From positions 36,914,598 through 36,978,597 of the forward strand of contig NC_064770.1 of assembly GCF_011397635.1 (NCBI RefSeq): a stretch of 64,000 nucleotides of DNA, read 5' to 3'. The notes under the pieces are model-generated. The model searched no databases. It had not been told where the DNA came from and saw only the letters and a program-made list of their open reading frames with translations. Both the position numbers and the translations under genes were made by a program. The stretch comes from Epinephelus fuscoguttatus (taxonomy: Eukaryota > Chordata > Actinopteri > Perciformes > Serranidae). This document shows positions 34,970 to 51,071 of this stretch, one piece after another; within the stretch, counting starts at the first letter, position 1; each line of letters opens with the position of its first letter.

Positions 34970-35070
34970 ACCAGAAAGAGATTCAAAATGACGACAAAGA
35001 GACGCAAAGGAACCGCAAAATTATCAAAAAGACACTTAATTACCCCAAAAAGACACATACAAAACACTGA
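34970..35070 (-). repeat. Short inverted relative of the 21-bp minisatellite
   Basis: On the minus strand the stretch reads TTTGCGTCTCTTTGTCGTCA and TTTTGAATCTCTTTCTGGTC, close to the unit of the array at 19850-21440. It has about four or five diverged units. Confidence 0.6.
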
Positions 35071-35289
35071 CACACAACAAGGCTTAACAACTATGAAGTG
35101 CGTGTGTCTTGGATATTTATTAGCTCTGGCTCTGATTGGAATTGATGGAAACAAAACACCTGGGTGGACACGCCAATTTTAGCTTCCTTACCAGGGAGAT
35201 GCAATGACACGCCACCACAAAATACCACTCGCTTCACCCAAGCAGCACTCAAACATCGAACCAAATTAGTCTGTCCTGAGTTTGAAAGA

Positions 35290-35975
35290 GACTGAATAAG
35301 TAAGAGATATGAATTTAAGATCCTACTGTTAACTTATAAAGCTCTAAATGGTCAAGCTCCGTCATATCTTAGAGAGCTCATAGTGCCATATTATCCCACC
35401 AGAACACTGCGCTCTGAGAACGCAGGGTTACTCGTGGTCCCTAAAGTCTCCAAAAGTAGATCAGGAGCCAGAGCCTTCAGCTATCAGGCTCCTCTCCTGT
35501 GGAATCATCTTCCTGTTACGGTCCGGGAGGCAGACACCGTCTCCACATTTAAGACTAGACTTAAGACTTTCCTCTTTGATAAAGCTTATAGTTAGGGCTG
35601 GCTCAGGCTTGCCCTGTACCAGCCCCTAGTTAGGCTGACTTAGGCCTAGTCTGCCGGGGGACCTCTCTCTGTCTCTCTCTTTCTGTCTCATTGTGTCATA
35701 CGGATTATTGTTAATGTATTATGTTGACCTGTTCTGTACGACATCTATTGCACGTCTGTCCATCCTGGAAGAGGGATCCCTCCTCAGTTGCTCTTCCTGA
35801 GGTTTCTACCGTTTTTCCCCCATTAAAGTTTTTTTTGGGGGAGTTTTTCCTTATCCGCTGTGAGGGTCATAAGGACAGAGGGATGTCGTATGCTGTAAAG
35901 CCCTGTGAGGCAAAGTGTGACTTGAGATATTGGGCTTTATAAATAAAATTGATTGATTGATTAATTGATTGATTG
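35290..35975 (+). mobile_element. LINE 3' end with intact ORF tail
   Basis: An uninterrupted frame from about 35308 encodes FKILLLTYKALNGQAPSYL, RTLRSENAGLLVVPKVSKSR, ARAFSYQAPLLWNHLP and STFKTRLKTFLFDKAYS, ending at TAG 35593-35595. This is the C-terminus of a fish non-LTR retrotransposon. About 380 bp of 3' UTR follows, with GGTTTCTACCGTTTTTCCCC and GATATTGGGCTTTATAAATA, ending in a TTGATTGATTGA tail. It is 5'-truncated. The coding part has few visible lesions, suggesting a fairly young insertion. Confidence 0.85.
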
Positions 35976-36149
35976 ATACTACCACTACCTCTACTACTAC
36001 TATTACTTCTACAACAACAACAACTACTACTACTACTGTTAAAACTACTTCTACTACTACTACTACTACTAGCACTACTACTGCTATTGATACTACTTCC
36101 ACTGCTATTACAACAACTACTACTACAACTACTATTACAACAACCAGTC

Positions 36150-36180
<31 letters not shown>

Positions 36181-36650
36181 TATTACTACCACTACTACTA
36201 CTGCTACTGCTACTACTACTACTGCTACTACTGCTACTACTTCTACTACTGCTACTGCTACTACTGTTACACCTACTGCTACTGCTTCTACTACTGCTAC
36301 TATTACTACTGCTACTACTAGCACTACTACTGCTATTGATACTACTTCCACTGCTATTACAACAACTACTACTACTACAACTACTATTACAACAACCAGT
36401 CCTACTACCACTACTACTACTACTACTTCCACTACCACTGCTATTACAACAACTACTACAACTACAACTACTATTACAACAACCAGTCCTAATACTACTA
36501 CTACTACTACTACAACAAACAGCACTACTACTACTACTATTACAACAACAGCTCTACTACTACTACTACTACTACTACTATTACGACAACCACCTACTTC
36601 TACTACTGCCCCCACTATTACTACTACTGCTGCAGCCAATTACTACCTCT
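35976..36650. repeat. ACT-type trinucleotide array, ~0.7 kb
   Basis: Almost pure triplets of ACT with interspersed ATT, GCT, TCT, AAC and CCA variants. Longer blocks recur: GATACTACTTCCACTGCTAT starts at 36089 and 36338 (249 bp apart), and ACAACAACCAGTCCT occurs three times. It begins directly after the LINE tail. Both strands stay open (poly-Thr, poly-Leu and poly-Val frames of 227-262 codons); there is no gene evidence. Confidence 0.95.
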
Positions 36651-37072
36651 AATTAGAGATGTACCAATACCACTTGTTCCTTCCCGATTCCGATCCCTGA
36701 ACCTTAGGTATCTGCCGATACCGAGTACCGATCCGATACCAGCGGCTAAAAAAAAAAAAAAAATGGATGGGTTATGAATTGTTGTATGTCTCAACTCCTA
36801 AAACTCTATGTAAAATATTAAGAAATAAATACATAATTGTAGAATGAATGCCATAAACGTTTCCGTTTCTGTTTCGTTTGCCTGTAGCATGCTTATGCGT
36901 AATGACGTGAGGCATTACGTGGTATCGGATTGGTCATAGGCTGTACTCTCCAATACCCGATACCAGAGCCCATGAATATTATGTTATATTCTACGGCACT
37001 GCCCGATACCACATTTTAGGCAGTATCGGAGGCATTTCCGATACTGGTATTGGTATCGGTACAATCTCTAAT
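36651..37072. mobile_element. hAT-like MITE inside the trinucleotide array
   Basis: The ends are inverted repeats: ATTAGAGATGTACCAATACC on the left, and on the right the complement of ATTAGAGATTGTACCGATACC. The interior has further inverted CCGATACC/GGTATCGG pairs and an A13 run. ACT-type repeats resume just after it (37078-37160), so it split the array. No clear 8-bp duplication was found. Confidence 0.75.
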
Positions 37073-37077
37073 GTTAC

Positions 37078-37160
37078 TTATACAACTAGCACTACTACTA
37101 CTCTACAACTAGCTACTTCTACTATGACTACTATTACAACAACTACTACTTCTCTTGTAC
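37078..37160. repeat. Continuation of the trinucleotide array
   Basis: ACTAGCACTACTACTACTCT, ACTACTATTACAACAACTAC and similar triplets, more decayed than the left part. This is the right-hand remnant after the MITE insertion. Confidence 0.8.
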
Positions 37161-37579
37161 ATTTTTTGTTCGACTACTACATACTTTCAGCTACAGAAAC
37201 CATTCAAATGTCAAAGGAATGTTTATGCTCCTGTTCTTTTTTGTTTTTACTTTGTAGGCTTTTTAAAGTATGAAGCACTTATTCCTTAAACTTTTTCAGT
37301 TAATTTTAACCTCCACCTCTGACCTCTAACATCACAGTTTAGCTCCCAGCTTTCATAGAAATGTATCTTTAATTTCTGCCAGATTTCCAGATGTTTCGGG
37401 CAGTTGTTTTATATTTCTGCATTTTAGCCATGGTTTTGAATTGATTTCAGCTTTCAGGATCCACACAGGGAATGCCTTTATGTCTTATATGATACATACA
37501 TACTAATAATAGGTATTAATCTCAGGCTACTTGTAATAATCACAGAGCCTAATTAAAGGCAGTTGTAGGCGGCAGTAAT
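37161..37579. other. Upstream of grb2 exon 1, no gene seen
   Basis: AT-rich sequence without a recognised repeat. The GC content rises sharply after about 37590. Confidence 0.4.
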
Positions 37580-37854
37580 AGTTCTGTGGTGGGTTTGGCA
37601 GACGAGTGGAACAGACTGACGGGGAGGAGCTCCAGTCACAACAGCAGGCAGACCCTCCCTGCGCTGTGGAAGGAAGCGGAAATAAACGTCGCGAACCTTA
37701 TGCTAGTAGCTACATTTAGACTCCGAGGACGGGGTGTAAGCGACATCACACACACATCGCTCGGTACCTCTCAAGAGGAAGCAGGGAGTGGATAATTACA
37801 CGACAGGGGTTTTGCTTGTCACGGTGGCAGCATCGAAACGGCATATCTCGAGCG
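37580..37854 (+). promoter_or_regulatory. Probable grb2 promoter/first non-coding exon
   Basis: A GC- and CpG-richer stretch (GTCGCGAACC, AAGCGGAAATAAACGTCGCG, GAGGACGGGG) ends at the strong splice donor CGAGCG|GTGAGT (GT at 37855-37856). Vertebrate GRB2 has a non-coding first exon in such a CpG-rich promoter. GAAGCGGAAAT contains an ETS-type GGAA core. No TATA box stands out. The 5' end of the exon cannot be fixed from sequence. Confidence 0.45.
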
Positions 37855-40420
37855 GTGAGTTTCCCCACGGCTCTCTCTTTCCGTAAAAGTTGTGTGTACT
37901 CTTTCCCTTTTCGCGACGCAGGCTAGTCAAGTTCAGTAACGTTAGCTGAGGGCTAACTGTGCCACTGAGCTAGCAACAACAGCTCGCGCTATGAAAAAAA
38001 AGGTGTTTTCTTCCTTTTCACATTTGCCAACGTGAAGCTAGCTCGCAGGCCTCGGGGCGGTGATTAAATATGACATGTTTGTGACGAACTGGGCGCTTAT
38101 GTGGAGTCGTGTCATCGTTAATTTGGCCGTCGCGTTAAATTAATGGGGTTAAGTTTGGTAATCACACCGCATCGCAGTTATTGTTATCCGACCGTTAGCC
38201 GGCATGCTAGCTGTAGCGTTCTAGAACACTGGGCGCAGGCTGTTTGCTGGAACGGAATCGATTCACCACAAGTCGCCCGTTAAACGTTAAAACCGCGGCT
38301 TGATGCCCAAAAATACACATTAATACGTGTAAAAACCTGATTAGTTTGACAGGAAAGGATCGTGAGATGGTTGTATATTCTAGAGGATTAAAGCAGTCTG
38401 CCCCCCTTTGGACTCCAGCTTCCCTTTTTATGACTTTGCCTTAACTAACATTACTTCTGTCACTGCTGTGCTCCGTCGTCCCTCTGTCTTTACAGTGGCC
38501 ACGGGTCGAGCTGTTGACAGTTGTATTGCTGTAAACAATGGCTGCAGTCACATTTTATGACTTACCGTTACCGTCAAGTGACTGCTCTATAAAAGTGTCC
38601 TGCATCCTGTTTCTGTGGAGCTAACCTGTGAACTGTAATTAGTATATTTCCCTTAAAGTTTGTGTCTGCATTTGTTTTTGTCACCTTGCTGCCACATTTA
38701 ATGGTGTTACACAATGCAGGGCTTTATTAGTGTGAACCCATCAGAGCTGGACAGTGGCATATTAGCAAACAACTTAATGAGATAACGTGGCTTTATCCAT
38801 TTAACTCAGCAACTGTAGGTTTAGCCAGTGTATCACTGTCAGCTCTGCGTAAGTAGGCTACTGACTTATCTCGGGTCTGGCCAGGTTGTTGGAGTTGCCA
38901 TTGATTGAAGTGAATTTGGCATCAATATCGTCCTGTCGTCTTGTGAATGTTGCCCTGAGTGACTGCAGCAGGAACACGTAGGCCTAAACCCCCCTGTCAG
39001 AGAGGTTTGCCTTTGGAGGTGACCAGTACTTGTTTGCTGTATTTTGTATAAAGCACATGCCAATAATGTCTGGGCCACAAATAACTTTTTTCCTGATTGC
39101 AGGAAAACAATTAGCAACATTTTCTGTGTAAGTAAGAGGCAGCAAAAAGCACAAATGTGCAACATAAAGACGACATCATGTTCACATTTTATAGATATTC
39201 TTAACAAACTTGGGCTGGCACAATATCAGATTTTAGGGATGCATAATATTGGATTTTTTGTCGATATGTAACAACTCATTTACCCGATAACAGATATCTA
39301 TATATCCACTTTTTTACCTACTTAATTTTAGTGATCATCAGGGCTCTTCTGTAGTGGAATTAACGTCATATTATGCATGTATACTCTTATCATGACGGCC
39401 CACCAGCAGATAAAGACATGAATTTCAGTACTTTTCAATGTATCTAATATTTACGCAGTACAAAATAAGAAAAAGCATGCTGGCCGGTTTTGATAGTTCA
39501 TTTTAGAGCCGATATCAGCCGATACTGATGGTGTCATGATATTATCAGCTTGTTTGCTGATTCAAATAGTTCATTTTAAAGCCAAAACAGGCCAATACTG
39601 ATGATGTGCCAATATACGTATCATGTATTCCTATCAGATTTTGACTACATGATTATCATGGCCAAAAGAATTTACAATAATGATATCAATATCTGTAGAA
39701 AATTTAATAATAATGCTAATGCTTCATCTTTAACTTTGTTTATTGTGATTTTTTAAAAAATGAATTACACTCAAATTATGAGTGTAGATAGGTGGAGAGA
39801 GAAAATGTAAGAAAGGAATTAAACTTAAATTATTGAAGCAAACACGATATCATCATGTGTGTATTATTAACATGATACCAGTATTTATACTATGGCACCC
39901 CTAGATATCTTCTATAGTTTTTATACAGGCCATCATAATCTAGTGTTATATTTTAGTAAACATTATGCTTAACTATCAAAAGTCGTTTTCTAAAAATACC
40001 CTAAGAAAAGTTAACAATATTTCAGGATACTTATGCGATAATGATATTCTTGATGATATGACAAAATAATAAGCAAAAATATTTTAATAATAACATCAAC
40101 AACATACAGTTGCAACAAAATAAGTGTTATAGTTTTATATGTCAGCATATAAGTGTAACTGTTTGTCTCCAAATATTCAGTGCAGAGCCGGTAGCAATTT
40201 CATATTCAGCCATGCTTCTTGTTGTTGTGCACAATGGTATGAGATCATTATCTCCATAAGTTGGAATATTTCTTTCATCGTGATATGAATCTTTCTTATT
40301 GTGTTAAAAATTATACCGGTTTTATCATGAATGGTGTGATATGGCACACCCCCACTCCTCTGTGCAGTTGTCACTTTACATTTTCGTCTTATTGAGCACC
40401 ACATTGTCTCTTGTTTGCAG
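37855..40420 (+). other. grb2 intron 1
   Basis: Inferred intron from GTGAGT to the acceptor TCTTGTTTGCAG at 40409-40420. It contains a CpG-rich first part, an hAT-like fragment starting TAGGGATGCATAATATTGGA near 39235, and the dispersed repeat at 40005-40352. Confidence 0.5.
40005..40352 (+). repeat. Dispersed repeat, sister of 47320-47641
   Basis: Shares ordered blocks with the element at 47320-47641: TATTTCAGGATA, CTTGATGATATGA, AACATACAGTTGCA, GGTAGCAATTT, AAGTTGGAATATT, AAAATTATACC and GATATGGCACAC. It lacks the clear left terminus seen in the other copy. Confidence 0.7.
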
Positions 40421-43778
<3,358 letters not shown>

Positions 43779-44783
43779 TAGCTTCTTTTTACACGGCCTT
43801 TTCAAGGTGGGAATGTTGCACCGTTACTGCGCCTCACCGTTCTGTATGAAAGGTACAATCATAGTATGGGGGGGCAGAGTGTCGCCTTTAAGCTGGGAGT
43901 TAGTAATAGCCCAGAATCAATGTCTGTGTAACAAGTGTAAGCTGGCAGGATGGGCTGGGTGTGATGGTTTGATGACGTTTTATGTGTGTGACCCACCACT
44001 GGGAGTTTTAAAAAGTAGCTGTTAGCAGTTAGCAGCTAACTCAAAGACGAAGAGCAGCCAACAAAAATGGGGAGGCAATGAGGTCCAGGAGCTGCTTACT
44101 GTCTGAGCAGAAGACAAGATCAACAGCCGTATAATTTGGACAGTAACAATAGTTATTGCCATGCTATGCCATTATTAGCCCCTTTCACACAGCCTGTCCA
44201 AGGCTAGGATGTCATGCCGTTATTTCGCCTCACCGTTGTGTATAAAAAGTACAGATGTGGAATGGGTTGTCGTGCCTTTAAGCTGGCAGTAGAGGTAGTA
44301 ACAGCGCCGAATCGACGTTTGTGTTAAAGGGACAGCCAGCAGGATGGAACCACAGATGGGAGTGGCATAATGTTTTCACATCACGTTATGTGTGCAACCC
44401 AGCAGCAGAATATTTAAATAGCAGTTAGCAGCTAACTCAAAAAAGAATAGTAGCCTAAAATGTCAGCACATTGGAAAAACAGCGAGGTCCCGGAACTCCT
44501 TATCCACTTAGCAGAAGAAGAGATCAGCCACCATAGGCATGGTAAATTATTGTCTTTGCCACGTTATGCTGATGTTATTGTTAATAAAGCATGGTCAATG
44601 CATATGCTTTGTCATTCGAGAAGCTGCCGCTGTCGTGTTACACGTCACGCTTCTTGCTATCTTAAATCACACACGGGGGCGGCATTATGCAAGCATTGTT
44701 TGGTTCAGTACAAAACAGCAAGGGCAGCATAATGAAGGATCTTCTTTGCAGCAGTGTTGCAGGATCTCTGTGTGAAAAGGGCT
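43779..44783 (+). mobile_element. Harbinger-related MITE, tandemly duplicated
   Basis: Copy 1 runs from about 43779 to 44176 and copy 2 from 44177 to 44783. Copy 2 has terminal inverted repeats AGCCCCTTTCACACAG / CTGTGTGAAAAGGGCT. Each copy carries a remnant of a short helical ORF: copy 1 EVQELLTV-stop-AEDKINS, copy 2 WKNSEVPELLIHLAEEEIS. These resemble the start of the Myb-like protein of PIF/Harbinger elements. A third, inverted partial copy is at about 62885-63165. Confidence 0.65.
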
Positions 44784-47059
44784 TCATCTTCCTGGGATAC
44801 ACACATAAAAACACAACATACAGCGTACATTGATCACAGTGATTGATGTGATACCATTGATTGTGTAATAACAGACAAAGCTATGTCTTAGATTCATGAA
44901 GCCAGACCCACCTGACATACTAGATAAAGTGAAGTTGAAAAATTGCCTTTGATTTATTTTTTTATGGATGTAGAAGACAAACAGTATGAGGGTAACGTCT
45001 CAGGTTCAAAGATTTGTTTCCAACATCGTCCTTGATGTCATAGAGACATTTTAATACCCAGCAGTGCAGCACACAGTGGCTTTAAAATGAAAAGAAGTTA
45101 TTAATGTACCCTGGCCTTACATATTTGACCCAGCTTGTGGGTAACATACTGTAAGTGCCCAGCCAGAAGAGCTACAGAAAAAGCTTCACAGGTTATTTCT
45201 GGACAGAGACTGCATCTGAAATGGGGAAGGAAAGCCTGCACGAATGTAGCCTCTAGCTCTGTCCACATTACATCTGAATCAATTGTTGGCCGCTTTGCCC
45301 ATAGGACCAGTTCACTTTTTAGAGACAGAATGAATTGGCCTGATGTTTGTCAGAGTCCAGCCTCCTCTCCATTTCTTTTATTTTCTTTTATCCTATTTTT
45401 GTTCCTCCTCACGGTACTCATACATTAGTCTCAAGTCTGAATGTTTCCCCTCAGGTAACTCTTGAGAAACAGGATGGAACAAGCTCCTGTCATACACTGA
45501 AACACACTCGTACACAGGTTGACCCAAGCGACGCCTTATTTAACATAAATTTTAACATAATTTATTTAACCATAAAGGCTGCAGTTGAATGTCGGTTTGG
45601 TTTGGAGGTTTTTTCTTGCACAAATTGTGGTATAAAGAAGTATTTTTTATGATAAATTATTGTAATCAAAGTCAAAATGCCCTGGGGTCTCATTTATAAA
45701 ACAATGCATAGTACGTACAGACAGATAGCTTGCGCCAAAAAATACTTGACAATTTCTACAATCAGGCTTCCACTTTACCATATGTGTCGATAATTTTCCT
45801 TCTCCAAAATGTCCATAAGTGTGGGTCAACACTTCTCCCATCAAGTCTTTCTTTTATAGATGACAACTTTTGAATGGGGCATGGCGTACGCCTCTTTCAG
45901 GCCTCGTTTTGTGCATACGCAGTGTTTATAAATGTAATGATTACCTTTTAGCTTGTGTATTGTGTATTGTGTATGTGTCTACTTCCTTTGTGGCTGCAGT
46001 ACATTAACATTTATCATTTCTTTGCACTCGTTTTTTTACTGCCAAGGATAAAAAACTATTTAATAAAGCCACATCAGTTTGGTCTGTCTCACTCTCTATC
46101 TGACTTTGCTCTTTGCACTCTGCTTTTCAGACCAGTTCAACTTTTGGTTACATAAGAGCTGTTTAAACATCAATAATACTAAACTAAATTCCTCTCTCAA
46201 TCGACAACATTACCACAAATAGTTGAGAAACAGATTAGCAATCATGAACACCCTATCGAACCTGTTGTGTTTATTCCAGTTTACATTAATTGCACATGTT
46301 GCTACGAGCATTTGGAGTGGTACATCTAAAAGAAAACTCTCCTGTGGTGCAGTGTGTTCATAGTGGCTCCTTTGCTTCCATCACCAGTGCTATCTGTCTG
46401 CTGATACTAATACTAAACAGCTCTGCTCTCAGGACAAAGGGTCCCTCTCATGAGGGAGCGAGCCCGTCTTAAGGCTTCGCTTGAACGTAGCATCATTAAC
46501 TCCTCACCATTTTCAGTATCACTGGGAGACGGTGGCTGTGTTGCTGTCTCTGGCGCTCGAGTTGGCATACAGGAAGATCTGTTTTCACTTTGTTCAGCTA
46601 CTCCTGCTTTCATTCACAGTATCACTACCTCTAACCACACACTACGGCAGGGTGATTTTGTGAATGGGAAAATAGAAATACGAAAATAGGCAGTTGGGTA
46701 TTGTTGTCAACATTGCGTTCAGTATAAGGAAGTTAGTATGGTTTGTTACTGCAGACATATTATACGGTATATATTTCATTACGATACGATATTGTATTGA
46801 TTCTTTGGACAATTCAGTATTTGCTAATATGACATGCCATGTGATCAATATGAAATGATATTGTCTCTTTCTTGGCTGCTTACCATTGTCTGCCTGGTGT
46901 TGAGGAATGTGGTGTGCTTGGACGGGAGTAGTTGCACAGATGTGCCATGGGAATTTCAAAATAGGCGAACCTTATAGACGACGTTAATGTTTGTTTTCAC
47001 TTTGCATCGGTAATATTGGATGGTTACTCATTGTTAGAACGTTACAACTTTATGATATA
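44784..47059 (+). other. grb2 intron 2, continued
   Basis: Intronic. A piece at 45685-45935 bounded by TCATTTATAAAACA and GTGTTTATAAATG looks like a MITE with short inverted ends. No exon recognised. Confidence 0.45.
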
Positions 47060-47700
47060 TTAGGGCTGCAACCGATGTTTTTTTTAAATTGTCGATCAAT
47101 CTGTTCATTGCTTTCTTGATTGATTTATTTTTTGGCCTATAAAATGGTGGAAAAATGTCGATCAGTGCTTCCCAAAGCCCAAGATGACATCCTCAAGTGT
47201 GTTGTTTTGTCTACAACTCAAAGATATATAGTTTGAAATTTAAGAAGCTGGAATCAGAGAATTTTTACTTTACTTTAAAGTTGCTCAAACCGATTAATCA
47301 ATAATCAGATTAGTTGGGATAGGGCTGGGCGATATGGTCCTAAAATGATATCACAGTATTTCAGGATATTCATGCAATAAAGATATACTTGATAATATGA
47401 AAAGATACTGCAAGAATATTTGATTATAAATTTCAAGAACATACAACTGCATCAATATGTTAGAGTTTCATATGTCACTAGTAACGTAACGCTGGTAGCA
47501 ATTTAATTTTTAGTCTTGCTTGTTGTGATGTCATTATGTCAACAAGTTGGAATATTGCTTTTATCATGATATGAATTTTTCTTGTCGTATAAAAAATTAT
47601 ACCAGTGTTATCATGAACGATATGATGTGGCACACACACCCTTAGTTGACGATTCATTTATTAGTTGACAACGAGTAGATTGATCGTTGCAGCTGTAGTA
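47060..47700 (+). mobile_element. MITE with a second MITE nested in it
   Basis: The outer element starts TTAGGGCTGCAACCGATG and ends GATCGTTGCAGCTGTAG (inverted termini GGGCTGCAAC / GTTGCAGC). It is interrupted at 47320-47641 by a ~320-bp repeat starting TAGGGCTGGGCGATATGG, the same family as 40005-40352. AGTTG occurs on both sides of the inner element, a possible partial target duplication. Confidence 0.7.
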
Positions 47701-49841
47701 TATACCATGCCAGCGGTAGGAATTTGGCAATACTGTTTCTGTTTTTGAAGCTATTTGGGGCAGGCTATGTAGCAAGTCTGGATTATCACGTAATCTGGTT
47801 ATTCTCACGTGATCTCGTGAATCGAGCTTCCTCTCAAGATAACATGATATCACACACGTGGAGGAGGAGTGTGAAGTTGTAAATACAGAAACCTGTAACA
47901 CTTTGAATTATTCTCAGATACGGTAAAGCTTTCATTTTGAAAGGAATTTTTGTTGTTTTGGTTGTGCTGTTATAAATGAAGTGTTGTGTAAGGCAGTTAT
48001 TTTTTTGTCTGTAATGAAATTCCAAATAGAAAACAATCAAATGTGATGTACAGTATGGTTACTTTAAACCATTTCTTCATTGAATTTACAGAATAGTTGT
48101 TGTATTGTGGTATACACCGGTATCGTGATAGAATATTTTGGTCATATCTCTCACCCCTATTATAGGCTATGTTGCAAGGACGATCTGCACCAGAAGTACA
48201 GTTGCGTACAGTTTGAGTGACTCACCAAAGCTCACTATGCTGAAAATATTAGGCAGCTCCCGCTCTGGCTTAATGCCACACAGCCACACAGCAGTTTTCC
48301 TCCTTGTTTCAATAGCTTTTAGAAAAGGCCTTTTACATAAGCATTTATCTAATGGTCTGCCACTGAGGGGATCAAAAGGTTGTTTTGGGGACACGAGATC
48401 CTGTTGTGTTGAGCTATTTAATCACCCTGAAATGTGTACATGCTGACTTTTATCACTTGTCAAAATAGCCATGAAGAGCAGAGATAACAAACAGGACGTG
48501 CCAGTTTGTCCAGCAATAAGTATGAAAGATGAAATTGATATTAAATGCTGAATGAGAATGTCCCTCATGACCAGCAGCAGTCCATTTAAGGAGGTACTGA
48601 TGCTAAATCTTTTTAAGGAGTAAATCATGATCCCTCTTGAGATTCAGTTTTGTTTTGGTTGACTTCAGATGAATGATTCTGTTTCTTTGGTCGACTGTAA
48701 TTATTATTATTCTGCTCAGCTGCTCCTGTTTTCATCTACAATATTACTGTTTTACAACACAGTAAAGGACGTTTATTAGATTAGACAAGTCCCATACTGT
48801 CCAGTGCGATCGAGATATGTAGTAATCAAGCTCCACAACTGTCAGCCAGTTAGCAAGCAGTGTGTCACTGTGACTCACATGGCTGCTTCACCAGACCAGG
48901 CTCCCCTCTAATTTACAGCCTTGAGTCATACACTCACGGTAAGTTCTGTGATTTGCCAGCACATGAGTGGTGAAGCGAACTGTCACATTTGAACAGAGAC
49001 TTGAACCCCTCACCATGTCAAAGACATTTAATGTTATATAAAATGTAAGTACTCATATGTGTGTCTGCTTTTGCTCTACATACTGCTTTTACTCCTTTTA
49101 TCAGTAAATGGCATACAGAGCTGTTGCAACTACCTTCCTGTTTTATCTTTACAGACAGTTTCAAGTTGTTTAACTGTTTTCACTTAATCTGAACATAGAG
49201 CTGCTGTCTGAGTCTTGAATTTTGGACACAGAAATGTAAGAAAATTTGAAAGCACTGATGCGTGGGCTTCTATGTAAAACATTTTACAGTACACATTTGC
49301 ATAAGGCAGACTAGTTCTGTTTCATAACATAATCTCCCATCATGCATGGACAAAAAAAGGGGAAACTGTTGTTGGTGTGTGGAAGATCTTTCTTTAATCT
49401 ATCTGTAGGCAGTGTACTTCTTGGTGCCTTTTTTTTCTTGTCGCCTTTTCTTGTGGCCTTGGTCTCAATTGCTTTGTGCAGCAGTGAGGTCTACATGCAC
49501 TTTTTACCATCACCACTTGATGTACTCAGAGTTGAAGTGTGCGCTTGAGATGCAACAACCAGGGAAAAATCACTTTGACACCCTCACTAGTAATATTTGT
49601 CTTTGGAGGATTATTACCAGAGATGATTTACTTAAATGAATGAAGTGAAAAATCCATTCAAATGTATAAGAAACTTGAGTATATGACTGTCACTGCGGCA
49701 TTTGATCAGGGCAATATGACAGTGTAAAATCAGTGAGGAATAAATCATAATTTAATCGATTCACAGCCATCTCTTGGCTATTCACACTGTGTATTGTTCG
49801 GCCAGGGCTAAGCATATTCCTGGGCTAAATTAGCCCCTTTT

Positions 49842-49892
<51 letters not shown>

Positions 49893-50153
49893 TTAACCCA
49901 GGGTTAACATCATCCCAGGGCTTTACGATTCACACTGCACTCAGACTTGCCCTGGATTAAATGTCTGTCTGAATATGTGACCCAAATTTGGTTCCTCCCT
50001 TAGACCCAAAATACATCTGAATTGACAAATTTAAAATGTATATGAAATGTAAATGTGTATGATTATATATTCCCTTTGAATGCCTGGTAGATGATGGAGA
50101 GAGTATTATCATTTATATCAGTCAAGGCTAGCAAGACAACTTAAGCAATCACG
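47701..50153 (+). other. grb2 intron 2, continued, with CA microsatellite
   Basis: Intronic. Contains a (CA)n run of about 48 bp at 49843-49890, then a perfect palindrome GTTAACCCAGGGTTAAC at 49892-49908. Similar GGGCTAA/TTAGCCC motifs at 49803-49840 and 51548-51590 may be ends of a further decayed MITE enclosing the element at 50154-51071. Confidence 0.5.
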
Positions 50154-51071
50154 GCATAGGCAGAATTTATACTTCAGAGTTGAATCAACACCTTAACTAT
50201 GGCATAGGCTCTGCATCAACATGGAGCCTACGCCCTACCCTACACAGTAGCCTGACGTAGCCCCTCCCCAGAAATGTGACTACACGTCGCAGCGACGCAG
50301 ACCTCCTGTCTGTCTCTGTAAGCTGAAACCATTTCCCTCAGTGGAAACAAAGGTTTTATTTACTTGAATTTAACAGATAAGAAACAATAAATTGTGAAGA
50401 CAATAAAGCCTCCACAAAAATAGCATTTTAAGTCTTGTGTGTGATTTATCCTGGCTTCATATGAGCAGAGGAAATCTCTGCTAGCTGCTAGGCTAATTCA
50501 TACCATGTAAAATGCCATAGGCTTGTGCTAATAATGTTGGCATGTTGTATTTGTTTGGATAATGTGTTTAGTATAAGACAGTTGTTTTGTCGGCGAACCT
50601 TGTGAGCTGTAATGGAGCTGAATTTTGTAACGTTACCTTTGTTAAATGTTGCTGTTGTCCCTGGTTTTATGTGAGAGGAGGAAAAGCCCCCTAGCTGCTA
50701 GGCTAATTTATAGAATGTAAAATGCCATAGGCTTGTGCTAATAACGTTAGGATGTTGTATTTGTGGGAAAAATGTGTCCAGATAAAGACAAGTGTTTGTC
50801 TGTGAATGCTGTGAGTTATAGTGAAGCTGATTTGTGTACTTGTGTTTGACATTGTCTCTATGAAGCCATGTTTAATGAGTGTTTAATGTGTGTTTTGAAT
50901 CAACTAAATTTAACAGGACTTCACAGAAACCCCGCTGCTGACTAGTGTTTTGGAGGTGTAACTGCAGCGTGACACAGAAACACCACTGCACAAGTATAAA
51001 TGCTCACAACGGCATTAGCGACCTGCGTAGGCTACGGTGTAGGGTTTGCTGCACAAGTATAAATCCGGCTT
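50154..51071 (+). mobile_element. MITE, inverted pair member A
   Basis: Ends GGCAGAATTTATACTT and, in reverse complement, AAGCCGGATTTATACTTGTG form terminal inverted repeats. An internal block (TGCTAGGCTAATT, AATGCCATAGGCTTGTGCTA, ATGTTGTATTTG) is duplicated at a 210-bp offset. A closely related copy lies in the opposite orientation at 62096-62873. No coding frame. Confidence 0.8.

Noticed and set aside
35851..36656. Frames of 227-262 codons rich in Thr, Leu or Val in the trinucleotide array
   Set aside because: They arise from an ACT-type triplet repeat that lacks stops in several frames on both strands. No start context, splice site or domain supports a protein.
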